From positions 1 through 61,884 of the forward strand of contig NZ_JANZKP010000018.1 in NCBI RefSeq assembly GCF_025642745.1: a stretch of 61,884 nucleotides of DNA, given 5' to 3'. The notes beneath the pieces are model-generated. The model did not search any database. It saw only the letters and a program-made list of their open reading frames with translations, and was not told the origin of the DNA. How positions within the stretch are numbered: the stretch's first letter is position 1; every line of letters begins with the position of its first letter. The stretch comes from Cellulomonas sp. RIT-PI-Y. GTDB lineage: Bacteria; Actinomycetota; Actinomycetes; Actinomycetales; Cellulomonadaceae. The position numbers were made by a program, and so were the translations under genes. Positions 51,686 through 61,884 of this stretch are shown piece after piece.

Positions 51686-52177
51686 TCAGCCCTGCGCCAC
51701 GTCGATCCCGAGCGCGAGCACCGCGTCCCGGCTGGCCGCCCGGACCTCGGCCCGGCCGCCCTCGATCGCGAGCTGGCGGACCTGCTCCCCGTCCGACGTC
51801 GACACCGCGACGAACACGGTGCCCGCGGCGCGGCCGTCCTGGGGATCCGGCCCCGCCACGCCGGTGGTGGCCAGTCCGACGTCGGCGCCCAGCCGCTCCC
51901 GGACGCCACGGGCCATCTGGGCCGCGACCTCCGGGTGCACGGCGCCGTGGACGGCCAGCAGCGCCGGGTCGACACCGAGCAGGGCGGCCTTCAGGTCGGT
52001 GGCGTAGGCGACGATCCCGCCGCGCAGCACCCGCGAGGCCCCCGGCACGTCGACCAGGGTGGCGGCGACCAGTCCCCCGGTCAGGGACTCGGCGACCGCG
52101 AGGGTGCGGCCCCGGTCGAGCAGGGTGTCCAGCAGGGCGACGGCGAGGGCACCGTCCTCCGACTCCTCGGCGCTCAT
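51686..52177 (-). CDS. cinA: CinA C-terminal domain, NMN amidohydrolase
   Basis: A 163-residue stand-alone CinA C-terminal domain (PncC type), which deamidates nicotinamide mononucleotide. Signature [20 protein letters not shown] and the [16 protein letters not shown] and TVFVAVST blocks are present. The N-terminal molybdopterin-like domain of full CinA is absent, as usual here. ATG at 52177; 86 bases after pgsA and 269 before clgR. Confidence 0.94.
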   Translation of the reverse strand: MSAEESEDGALAVALLDTLLDRGRTLAVAESLTGGLVAATLVDVPGASRVLRGGIVAYATDLKAALLGVDPALLAVHGAVHPEVAAQMARGVRERLGADVGLATTGVAGPDPQDGRAAGTVFVAVSTSDGEQVRQLAIEGGRAEVRAASRDAVLALGIDVAQG

Positions 52178-52263
52178 GACGTCCTCCCTGGACGATGCGG
52201 TCCTCGACGGCCCTGGCGTCTGCGGTGACGGTCGGTCACCCGTCCGGCTCGCGCCCTCCGCGG

Positions 52264-52914
52264 TCACTCCCCGGCCGGCTCCGCCGGGGTGGTGCCGGTG
52301 GCGGCGGCATGGCGGGTGAGCTCGTGGCCCCCGGCCAGTCCGCGCCGGTGCTCCGCATGCACCCGGACCGCGGTGCGCACGTAGTCGGCGCCGCTGACCA
52401 CGGTCACGACGACGGCGGCGATCATCAGCACCCAGGCGACCATCGCGACGAACGCCGGCAGGTGACCCAGCGGCAGCAGGAACAGGGTCAGCGCCGCGAT
52501 CTGCAGCACGGTCTTGATCTTGCCGCCCCGGGAGGCCGGCAGCACCAGGTACTTGAGCAGGAAGAACCGCATCACCGTGATGCCGAGCTCCCGGGCCAGG
52601 ATCACGGCCGGGATCCACCACGGCAGCTCCCCCAGCGCCGCCAGCAGCACGAGCGCGGCGCCGACCAGCAGCTTGTCCGCGATCGGGTCCAGCAGCTTGC
52701 CCAGGTCGGTGACGAGGTTCATCCGCCGGGCCAGATGGCCGTCGACCTGGTCGGTCACGGCGGCGAGCACGAACAGCCCGGTGGCCACCGGCCGCCAGCT
52801 GATCGAGTCCCCGCCGTCGACGAGCAGCGCCCAGGCGAAGAACGGCACCACGACGATGCGCAGCAGCGTCAGCACGTTCGCGACATTGAGGACGGGGGGT
52901 CGGTGATCCACCAC
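52264..52914 (-). CDS. pgsA: CDP-diacylglycerol--glycerol-3-phosphate phosphatidyltransferase
   Basis: A 216-residue integral membrane enzyme making phosphatidylglycerol phosphate. The CDP-alcohol phosphatidyltransferase motif (D-x3-G-x2-A-R-x7-G-x2-L-D-x3-D pattern) is in DQVDGHLARRMNLVTDLGKL and the following LDPIADK (about 55-82). Five to six hydrophobic segments span the protein. It lies 35 bases after ftsK, the conserved actinobacterial order. Confidence 0.93.
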   Translation of the reverse strand: MVDHRPPVLNVANVLTLLRIVVVPFFAWALLVDGGDSISWRPVATGLFVLAAVTDQVDGHLARRMNLVTDLGKLLDPIADKLLVGAALVLLAALGELPWWIPAVILARELGITVMRFFLLKYLVLPASRGGKIKTVLQIAALTLFLLPLGHLPAFVAMVAWVLMIAAVVVTVVSGADYVRTAVRVHAEHRRGLAGGHELTRHAAATGTTPAEPAGE

Positions 52915-52949
52915 CCGCCCAGGGTACGTGCCTCGCGGATCGGTCCCGT

Positions 52950-55613
<2,664 letters not shown>

Positions 55614-55697
55614 ACCGTCCACGGTAACCGTCAGCCCGCTCGCGACCGGGGAACCGGGGGATCGCGGTGGCGTGTCGAGGCGTGCCAGAGTGTGCCG

Positions 55698-56855
55698 ATG
55701 ACGACGGTGACCAGGGCGCAGGCGCTCCGGTTCCGCGCTCGGACCCAGCAGCTCGGGCGCGCGACCGATCCCGGGCGTGCGCTGACCGACGCGGCGGTGC
55801 TCGACCTCGGAGTGCAGGCCACCGGCCCGGCCGCGTACACCTGGTCCCTGGCGAACCGCGGCGTGCCCGCCCCGCCGGACCCATCCGCCCGGGACCGTGA
55901 GCTCGGGCTGGCGTGGACAGTGCGCGGCGCCCCGCACGCCTACCGTCGCGCGGACCTGCCCGCGGTGGAGGTGGCGGTGCGCCCGTTCTCCGAGGCGGAC
56001 GCCGGCAAACGGATCTTCGACGCGAACCGGCCGCTCAAGCAGGCGGGCATCCCGGCGGTGGACGCGCTGACCCGGGTGGCGGCGCTGCTGCGGGAGATCG
56101 TGGACGAGCCGCGGTCCAAGGGCGAGGTGTCCGGGCGGTTGACCGCCGAGCTCCCCGACCCGTACCTGCGCTGGTGCCGCTCGTGCGCCACCACCCACGC
56201 CTACGAGCAGCCGTTCCGGCTGGCCGCCCTGCACGCCGGGCTGGAACTGGCCCCGGACACCTCTCCCCCGGTGCTGCGCCGGATCGACGGCTGGCCCCGG
56301 AGCCGACCGGACCTGTCCGCTCCCGCGGTCCCGGACCCCACCGACGACCACGCCCGGCTCGACCTGGTCCGGGCCTGCGTGCACCTGCTCGGCCCGACCA
56401 CGCCGGAGCTCGTCGCGGGCTACCTGGACGCGCCGGTGCGGGACGTGCGCGGACGCTGGCCGTCCGACGCGGTCGAGGTGGTCGTGGTGGACGAGGACGC
56501 CGAGGCCTCCCCCGGCTGGGTGCTGGCCGCCGACCTGGCCGCTCTGGAGTCGGCGACCGAGCCCGAGAGCGTGGTCCGGCTGCTCGGCCCCTTCGACCTG
56601 CTGCTCCAGGCGCGGGACCGCGAGCTGCTGGTGCCGGACCCGGATCGGCGCGCGGAACTGTGGCCGGTCCTCGGTCGTCCCGGTGCCGTGGTGGTGGACG
56701 GGGTGCCGGTCGGCGTCTGGCGACCCAGGGCGAGCGGTCGGAGGCTGCGGGTGCTCGCCGAACCCTGGGGTCCCTGGGGCCGGTCGGTCACCGCGCGGGT
56801 CCGCGCCCAGGCCAAGGAGCTGGCCGCGCACCGCGGGCTGCTCTGGGCGGAGTGA
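55698..56855 (+). CDS. AlkZ/YcaQ-type winged-helix DNA-binding protein
   Basis: A 385-residue protein of the HTH_42 (winged helix DNA-binding domain) family that includes the DNA glycosylases AlkZ/YcaQ for bulky adducts and crosslinks. N-terminal helices ([18 protein letters not shown]) and the C-terminal block [16 protein letters not shown] are recognisable. AlkZ uses a Gln-x-Gln or Gln-x-Asp catalytic pair; I cannot assign it with certainty here, so glycosylase activity is inferred. It may instead bind DNA only. Confidence 0.8.
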   Translation: MTTVTRAQALRFRARTQQLGRATDPGRALTDAAVLDLGVQATGPAAYTWSLANRGVPAPPDPSARDRELGLAWTVRGAPHAYRRADLPAVEVAVRPFSEADAGKRIFDANRPLKQAGIPAVDALTRVAALLREIVDEPRSKGEVSGRLTAELPDPYLRWCRSCATTHAYEQPFRLAALHAGLELAPDTSPPVLRRIDGWPRSRPDLSAPAVPDPTDDHARLDLVRACVHLLGPTTPELVAGYLDAPVRDVRGRWPSDAVEVVVVDEDAEASPGWVLAADLAALESATEPESVVRLLGPFDLLLQARDRELLVPDPDRRAELWPVLGRPGAVVVDGVPVGVWRPRASGRRLRVLAEPWGPWGRSVTARVRAQAKELAAHRGLLWAE

Positions 56856-56865
56856 CGACGGACCC

Positions 56866-56890
56866 CCCCCCGGCCGGGACGACCGGGGGG
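56866..56890. terminator. Terminator between AlkZ-type gene and RNase J
   Basis: CCCCCCGG (56866-56873) pairs with CCGGGGGG (56883-56890) across a 9-base loop, directly in the 50-base convergent gap. A nine-base C run (56863-56871) forms its left arm. Confidence 0.75.
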
Positions 56891-56905
56891 CTCCGCGTCG
56901 TGCGC

Positions 56906-58591
56906 TCAGGCCTCGACGACCACCGGCAGGATCATCGGGCGGCGCTTGAGGCGGTTCGACACCCAGCGACCGACCACCCGGCGCATGATCTGCTGCAGCT
57001 GGTGGGTGTCCACCGCACCGCCGCGCAGGGCGTCCTCGAGTGCCGAGGTCACCTCCGGCAGGATGGTCCGGAACACCGCGTCGTCCTCCGCGAAGCCGCG
57101 GGCCTGGATCTGCGGCGGGGCGAGCACGGTGCCGTCCGCGGAGGAGATCACGGCGAAGATCGAGATGAAGCCCTCGTCGCCCAGGATCCGGCGGTCCTTC
57201 AGCTCGGCCTCGGTGATCGAGCCGACGCTGGAGCCGTCCACGTAGACGTAGCCGCAGGGCACGGCGCCGACCACGGAGGCCTTGCCGTCGACCAGGTCGA
57301 CCACCACGCCGTCCTCGGCCAGCACCACGCGATCGGCCGGGACCCCGGACTTCACCGCGAGCGCTCCGTTGGCCACCAGGTGCCGGACCTCGCCGTGCAC
57401 CGGCATGACGTTCTTGGGCCGCAGGATGTTGTAGCAGTAGAGCAGCTCACCGGCCGAGGCGTGCCCGGAGACGTGCACCTTGGCGTTGCCGGAGTGCACC
57501 ACGCGGGCGCCGAGCCGGGTCAGGCCGTTGATCACGCGGAACACCGCGTTCTCGTTGCCCGGGATCAGCGAGCTGGCCAGGATCACGGTGTCCCGCGGCC
57601 CGACCGAGATCTTGTGGTCGTTGTTGGCGATCCGGCTCAGCGCGGCCATCGGCTCGCCCTGGGAGCCGGTGCACATCAGGACCAGCTCGTCGTCCCGCAC
57701 GTCGTCGATCCGCTTGGCGTCGACCAGGATGCCCGGCGGCACCTTGAGGTAGCCCAGGTCGGCGGCGATGGTCATGTTGCGCACCATCGAGCGGCCGACC
57801 AGCGCCACCTTGCGGCCGTGCGCGTGCGCGGCGTCCAGCACCTGCTGCACACGGTGCACGTGCGAGGAGAACGACGCGACCACGATCCGGCGGGAGGACT
57901 CGGCGAAGACCGCGTCCAGCACCGGCCCGATCTCCCGCTCCGGCGTGACGAAGCCGGGGACCTCGGCGTTGGTGGAGTCGACCATGAACAGGTCGACGCC
58001 CTTCTCGCCCAGGCGGGCGAACGCGCGCAGGTCGGTGATCCGGCCGTCCAGCGGCAGCTGGTCCATCTTGAAGTCACCGGTGTGCAGCACGGTGCCCGCC
58101 CCGGTGGTGACCGCCACGGCCAGCGCGTCCGGGATCGAGTGGTTCACCGCGACGAATTCGCAGGAGAACGCGCCGATCTGCTCGGTCTGCCCCTCCTTGA
58201 CCGCGAGGGTCAGCGGGGTGATCCGGTGCTCCTTGAGCTTGGCCTCGACGAAGGCCAGGGTCAGCTGGGAGCCGATCAGCGGGATGTCCGAGCGGAGCCG
58301 CAGCAGGTAGGGCACCGCGCCGATGTGGTCCTCGTGACCGTGGGTGAGCACGATCCCGTCGACCAGGTGCATCCGGTCCTTGATGTACTCGAAGTCCGGC
58401 AGGATCAGGTCGACGCCGGGCTGGTGGTCCTCCGGGAAGAGGACGCCGCAGTCGATGATCAGCAGGCGACCGTCGTACTCGAGCACGGCCATGTTGCGGC
58501 CGACCTCACCGAGTCCGCCGAGGGCGACGATCCGCAGCGCCCCCTTCGCGAGTGCGGGCGGGAGGGTCAGTTCGGGGTGCGGGTGGGACAT
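56906..58591 (-). CDS. rnj: Ribonuclease J
   Basis: A 561-residue beta-CASP metallo-beta-lactamase ribonuclease with 5'-3' exo- and endonuclease activity. The metal motif HGHEDH is at 84-89, further ligands are in HTGDFKMD and HVSGHAS, and the beta-CASP and C-terminal domains follow in the usual order. It begins directly with the hydrolase domain. It precedes dapA by only 12 bases from the dapA end, giving dapA-rnj as one operon, the standard actinobacterial order. Confidence 0.97.
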   Translation of the reverse strand: MSHPHPELTLPPALAKGALRIVALGGLGEVGRNMAVLEYDGRLLIIDCGVLFPEDHQPGVDLILPDFEYIKDRMHLVDGIVLTHGHEDHIGAVPYLLRLRSDIPLIGSQLTLAFVEAKLKEHRITPLTLAVKEGQTEQIGAFSCEFVAVNHSIPDALAVAVTTGAGTVLHTGDFKMDQLPLDGRITDLRAFARLGEKGVDLFMVDSTNAEVPGFVTPEREIGPVLDAVFAESSRRIVVASFSSHVHRVQQVLDAAHAHGRKVALVGRSMVRNMTIAADLGYLKVPPGILVDAKRIDDVRDDELVLMCTGSQGEPMAALSRIANNDHKISVGPRDTVILASSLIPGNENAVFRVINGLTRLGARVVHSGNAKVHVSGHASAGELLYCYNILRPKNVMPVHGEVRHLVANGALAVKSGVPADRVVLAEDGVVVDLVDGKASVVGAVPCGYVYVDGSSVGSITEAELKDRRILGDEGFISIFAVISSADGTVLAPPQIQARGFAEDDAVFRTILPEVTSALEDALRGGAVDTHQLQQIMRRVVGRWVSNRLKRRPMILPVVVEA

Positions 58592-58602
58592 GCTTCTCCT
58601 GG

Positions 58603-59535
58603 TCAGTGCTGCGGGCTGGGCGCCGGGGCGTCGGTCGGCAGGTCGATGCCGGCGGCGCGCAGTCCCCCGCGCACCTCCTCGACCTCGTCGTCGGACGCGG
58701 AGACCAACGGCAGCCGCAGGTGGCGGGACGGGATCAGACCGAGCGCCTGGACGGCCGCCTTCGCGGCGACCGCCTGGAACCCCCGGCCGTTCAACGCGTC
58801 GATCGCCGGTGCGATCGACAGGAAGATCTGGAGTGCGCGGGCGTGGTCGCCCGCGTCGTGGGCCGCGACGATCGCGGCGAACTGCGCACCGACCACGTGG
58901 CCGGCCACGCTGACGATGCCCGCCGCGCCGTGCGCGAGGAAAGGCAGCAGCAGGCTGTCGTCGCCGGAGTACCAGGCCAGCCCGGTCCGGGCGGCGGCCT
59001 TGGCGGCGGAGTAGACGTCGCCGGTGGCGTCCTTCACGGCCACCACCCGGTCGTGCGCGGCCAGGGCGTCCAGGGTCGGCTGGGCCAGCCGGACCCCGGT
59101 GCGACCGGGCACGTCGTAGAGCATCACCGGCAGGGCGGTGGCGTCGGCCACGGCGGTGATGTGCCGGACGATGCCCTCCTGGCTGGGCCGGGAGTAGTAC
59201 GGCGAGACCACCAGCAGTCCGTGCGCACCGGCCTCGGCGGCCTGCTCGGCCATCCGCACCGCGTGCAGGGTGTCGTTGGACCCGGCGCCGGCCACGATGT
59301 GCGCGCGGTCGCCGACCGCCTCCACCACCGCGCGGATCAGGTCGGCCTTCTCCGGGGCGTGCGTGGTCGGGCTCTCGCCGGTCGTGCCGTTCAGCACCAG
59401 GCCGTCGTGCCCGTGGTCGACCAGGTGCACGGCCAGCGCGGCCGCCGCGTCGAGGTCGAGCGTCCCGTCCTCCGTCATCGGGGTGACCATCGCGGTCAGG
59501 ACCGCACCGAACGGACGGGAGGGCGTGGAGGACAT
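58603..59535 (-). CDS. dapA: 4-hydroxy-tetrahydrodipicolinate synthase
   Basis: First committed step of lysine and diaminopimelate synthesis, condensing pyruvate with aspartate semialdehyde. The 310-residue barrel has TTGES (51-55), catalytic Tyr140 (YDVPGRTG) and Schiff-base Lys168 (VVAVKDATGD). GTG at 59544 is an alternative start. A perfect 17-bp hairpin lies 72 bases upstream. Confidence 0.97.
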   Translation of the reverse strand: MSSTPSRPFGAVLTAMVTPMTEDGTLDLDAAAALAVHLVDHGHDGLVLNGTTGESPTTHAPEKADLIRAVVEAVGDRAHIVAGAGSNDTLHAVRMAEQAAEAGAHGLLVVSPYYSRPSQEGIVRHITAVADATALPVMLYDVPGRTGVRLAQPTLDALAAHDRVVAVKDATGDVYSAAKAAARTGLAWYSGDDSLLLPFLAHGAAGIVSVAGHVVGAQFAAIVAAHDAGDHARALQIFLSIAPAIDALNGRGFQAVAAKAAVQALGLIPSRHLRLPLVSASDDEVEEVRGGLRAAGIDLPTDAPAPSPQH

Positions 59536-59606
59536 GGGGCTCACGCTACCGCGACCCCGCTGGGATCCGTGCCTCGTGTCCACCGGGCCCGGCCCCCGCA
59601 CGGCGA

Positions 59607-59661
59607 CGCCGAGTCCGGTACCCCGGCACCCGGCAGGGCACCACGGGTACCGGACTCGGCG
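59607..59661. terminator. 17-bp hairpin between GDPD gene and dapA
   Basis: A perfect 17-bp stem (59607-59623 with 59645-59661) and 21-base loop, 30 bases beyond the glycerophosphodiesterase stop and 72 bases before dapA. It most simply ends the phosphodiesterase transcript; a dapA leader structure is the alternative. Confidence 0.75.
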
Positions 59662-59691
59662 CGGAGGTACCGGACGCGCGGGATCGAGCGG

Positions 59692-60477
59692 TCAGCGGTC
59701 GACGAGCGGGCGGGCCGTGGCCGCGAGGTACCCGGCCAGCCGGTCCGGCCGGTCGGTGATGATCGCGTCCACGCCCACCGACACGGCGGCGGCCCAGTGC
59801 CCGGGCTCGTCCAGGGTCCAGACCATCGTCCGGAGGCCGGCCCCGTGCAGCCGCTCGACCAGGTCCGGGTGCTCGACCAGCAGCGGACCGGCCGGGTTGC
59901 AGGTCATCACGTCCAGCTCGGCGCACTGCGTGAGCAGCGCGTCCACTGAGTCGACACCGAAGACCAGCAGGCCCCGGCGCAGGGACGGGGCGGCCTCGGC
60001 CAGCGCCGCCACCGTCTCCGGCCAGAAGCTCTGGCCGATGATCCGGTCGAACAGGCCGGCGGCCGCGAGCGGACCGGTGACCAGGCGGACCTGGTCGACG
60101 GTCCAGGAGCCCTTGATCTCCAGCAGCAGATCGATGCCCGGGCGGCGGATCAGGAAGTCGACCACCTCCGCCAGGGTCGGGATCCGCTGCCCGGCGTAGG
60201 CCGGGGAGAACCAGGACCCTGCGTCCAGCGCGCGCACCGCGGCCAGGTCCTGGGCGCTGATCGCGCCCGTGCCGTCGGTGGTGGCGTCGGCGGTGTCGTC
60301 GTGGATGATCACGACCTCCCCGTCGGCGGTGAGCTGGACGTCGAGCTCGATGCTGTGCGCCCCGGACCGCCAGGCCGCCTCGAAGGCCGCCAAAGTGTTC
60401 TGCGGTGCCACCGAGGAGTTGCCGCGGTGGGCGATCACGAGGGGGATGACCGGCTCAGCGGTCGGGGACGTCGTCAC
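59692..60477 (-). CDS. Glycerophosphodiester phosphodiesterase
   Basis: A 261-residue GDPD-fold enzyme releasing glycerol-3-phosphate from glycerophosphodiesters. Catalytic motifs are AHRGNSSVAPQNTLAAF (about 16-32), the metal Glu-Asp pair in IELDVQLTADG and HDDTADATTDGTG. No signal peptide, so cytosolic (UgpQ-like). Its ATG overlaps the upstream binding-protein stop (ATGA), which ties it to an import system. Confidence 0.94.
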   Translation of the reverse strand: MTTSPTAEPVIPLVIAHRGNSSVAPQNTLAAFEAAWRSGAHSIELDVQLTADGEVVIIHDDTADATTDGTGAISAQDLAAVRALDAGSWFSPAYAGQRIPTLAEVVDFLIRRPGIDLLLEIKGSWTVDQVRLVTGPLAAAGLFDRIIGQSFWPETVAALAEAAPSLRRGLLVFGVDSVDALLTQCAELDVMTCNPAGPLLVEHPDLVERLHGAGLRTMVWTLDEPGHWAAAVSVGVDAIITDRPDRLAGYLAATARPLVDR

Positions 60478-61856
60478 AGGTAGGGCTCCACATTCTCGCG
60501 GTAGGCGGTCTCGAGCTGCGGGGTGATCGACTCGAACGCCGCGGCCGGGTCGGTCCCCTCCAGAACGATCTGCTCGATCGCCGTGTTGAGCAAGGCGTCG
60601 GCGCCCGGGACGAACACCCGGATGTAGTCCTGGGAGCGTGCCTTCTCGCCGAGCTGGTCGACCGCGGTGCGGAACTGCGGGGCCTGCTCGTAGACCGCCT
60701 TCATGGTGTCGGACTCCACGGCCGAGGTGCGCACCGGCATGTACCCGGTGGCCTGGGAGAAGGTCGCGGTGTTCTCGGTGTCGGTGAGGAACTGCAGGAA
60801 CATCGCGGCGGCGAGCTGCTTCTCCGGGGTGGAGGAGGACGAGATCGCCACGCCGGTGCCGCCGGTGGGCGATCCGCCGCCGTCGGGGCCGTCGGGCAGG
60901 AACGCGGTGCCCACCTCGAAGGAGGCCGATCCCAGCGCGCCGGTCAGCGAACCGGTCGACCCGATGGTCGAGGCGATCAGGCCGCTGGAGAAGTCCGCCA
61001 TCGAGTCGGTGGCCGACACGGTGGCCACCGGCTCACCGCCGTTCACCCCGTCGGTGCCGTGGAACAGGTCGGAGAGGAACTGCCCGCCCGCGATCGCCTC
61101 GTCGGTGTCCAGGGTGACGTCGAAGCCGTCGGAGTACGCCCCGCCCTGGCCCCAGATCATGTTCTCGAACCACCAGGCGCCCCAGGACGGACCGGTGGAC
61201 AGCCCGAAGGCGCTGCCGCCGTCCGGCACCTGGGCGGTGAGCTGGGTGCTCCACTCCTGGAGCTCCTCCCAGGTCTCCGGGCCACGGTCCGGCAGACCCG
61301 CGGCGGCCCACATGTCCTTGTTGTAGTAGAACAGCGGCGTCGACCGGGCGTAGGGCACGGCCCAGTGCTGGTCCTCGTACTCGTAGTCGCCGTACAGCGC
61401 GGGCTGGAAGTCGTCCGCGTCGGCGTCCAGGTAGTCCAGGACCTCGTCCACCGGCATGATCTGGTCGTTCAGGTGGTACCGGAACCACCACACGTCGGAG
61501 GCGATCACGGCGTCCGGCATCTCGTCGGACTGCGAGGCGGCCTGGAAGCGCTGGGCGACCTCGTCGTAGTTCGCACCGGCGGTGACCAGGTCGACCGTGA
61601 TCCCGGTCTCGGCGGTGAACTGGTCGATGAGCTCCTGCTCCACGTCCTGGGACTGACCCGGGTGGTTGGACCAGAAGGTGATCTCGTCGGCGGGCTCGAC
61701 CTGCGACCAGTCGGTCGACCCGGCCGAGGCGCTGGAGTCGGAGCCGCTGCCGCCGACGGCCGGACCACCGCAGGCGGTCAGGGCCAGGGCGGTGGCGGCG
61801 GAGAGGGCTCCGGCGAGGACGAGGCCGCGACGGCGACGTCCGATGACATGGGACAC
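60474..61856 (-). CDS. ABC transporter solute-binding lipoprotein (glycerol-3-phosphate or sugar)
   Basis: A 460-residue family-1 extracellular binding protein. A twin-Arg-like basic start (GRRRRGLVLAG) leads into a signal peptide and the lipobox LTAC (Cys29). The mature part has ITFWSNHPGQSQDVEQELID, aromatic sugar-binding residues (DVWWFRYHLND, WAVPYARSTPLFYYN) and a GPSWGAWWFENMIWGQGG loop. Coupling to a glycerophosphodiesterase suggests a UgpB-like protein for glycerol-3-phosphate or its diesters. The permease and ATPase genes would lie outside or elsewhere. Confidence 0.88.
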   Translation of the reverse strand: MSHVIGRRRRGLVLAGALSAATALALTACGGPAVGGSGSDSSASAGSTDWSQVEPADEITFWSNHPGQSQDVEQELIDQFTAETGITVDLVTAGANYDEVAQRFQAASQSDEMPDAVIASDVWWFRYHLNDQIMPVDEVLDYLDADADDFQPALYGDYEYEDQHWAVPYARSTPLFYYNKDMWAAAGLPDRGPETWEELQEWSTQLTAQVPDGGSAFGLSTGPSWGAWWFENMIWGQGGAYSDGFDVTLDTDEAIAGGQFLSDLFHGTDGVNGGEPVATVSATDSMADFSSGLIASTIGSTGSLTGALGSASFEVGTAFLPDGPDGGGSPTGGTGVAISSSSTPEKQLAAAMFLQFLTDTENTATFSQATGYMPVRTSAVESDTMKAVYEQAPQFRTAVDQLGEKARSQDYIRVFVPGADALLNTAIEQIVLEGTDPAAAFESITPQLETAYRENVEPYL

Positions 61857-61884
61857 GGAGGTGCTCCTTCGGGTCGTGCGTTCG

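Overview
The window is very G+C-rich DNA whose gene order matches the actinobacterial nrdR-lexA-hflX-dapF-miaA-miaB-recX-recA-clgR-cinA-pgsA-ftsK-rnj-dapA neighbourhood known from Mycobacterium (roughly Rv2718c to Rv2753c). The presence of gluABCD, ribonuclease Y, ClgR and Lhr-Nei, the abundant GTG starts and the overall protein style suggest Micrococcales, most likely a Cellulomonadaceae-type organism. It is a chromosomal core region: I see no phage, insertion sequence, CRISPR array, rRNA or tRNA gene.

Layout. 1-3.0 kb (minus strand): a HEPN-like protein, DNA polymerase IV (dinB) and a DUF3040 membrane protein, headed by a perfect LexA (SOS) box that also faces a divergent spermidine-synthase-like gene. 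4-13.5 kb: cold-shock protein, MFS transporter and PAC2 protein (minus), then a HelD-type helicase, serA, an aldo/keto reductase and an acyl-CoA ligase behind a perfect 20-bp palindromic operator (plus). 13.5-21 kb: S9 peptidase, nrdR, a LysM membrane protein divergent from lexA with three SOS boxes between them, ldh and a DinG-type helicase. 21-33.9 kb: hflX, an RsmC-like methyltransferase, a thioredoxin-like protein, then (minus) an operon HSP90 > TPR > LigB-like > miaA > dapF, three YbjN-domain genes and miaB. 34-37.2 kb: gluABCD glutamate ABC transporter. 37.2-44.8 kb (minus): RNase Y, recX, recA (own SOS box), an MBL-fold hydrolase, a membrane-anchored phosphatase-like protein, DUF3046. 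44.9-50.7 kb (plus): lhr and a Nei-type glycosylase. 51-61.9 kb: clgR, cinA, pgsA, ftsK, an AlkZ-type winged-helix protein (plus), RNase J, dapA, and a glycerophosphodiesterase with a sugar/glycerol-phosphate binding lipoprotein at the edge.

Themes. DNA repair and SOS control dominate: five near-consensus LexA boxes sit at dinB/HEPN, lexA/LysM and recA, and there are three helicases, a Nei enzyme and an AlkZ-like protein. RNA maturation and decay (miaA, miaB, RNase Y, RNase J, HflX) and lysine/cell-wall precursor synthesis (dapA, dapF) form a second core.

The most unusual element is a chaperone-like island inserted between miaB and miaA: an HSP90-family ATPase with intact catalytic motifs, translationally coupled to a large TPR protein, next to three YbjN paralogues (a fold related to secretion chaperones). 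This resembles an HSP90 with TPR co-chaperone and is the best candidate here for an undescribed system. Other unusual points are a RecX with about 300 residues of disordered tryptophan-dotted N-terminus, a palindromic intergenic element in two convergent gaps, and a terminator shared by the ends of gluD and rny.
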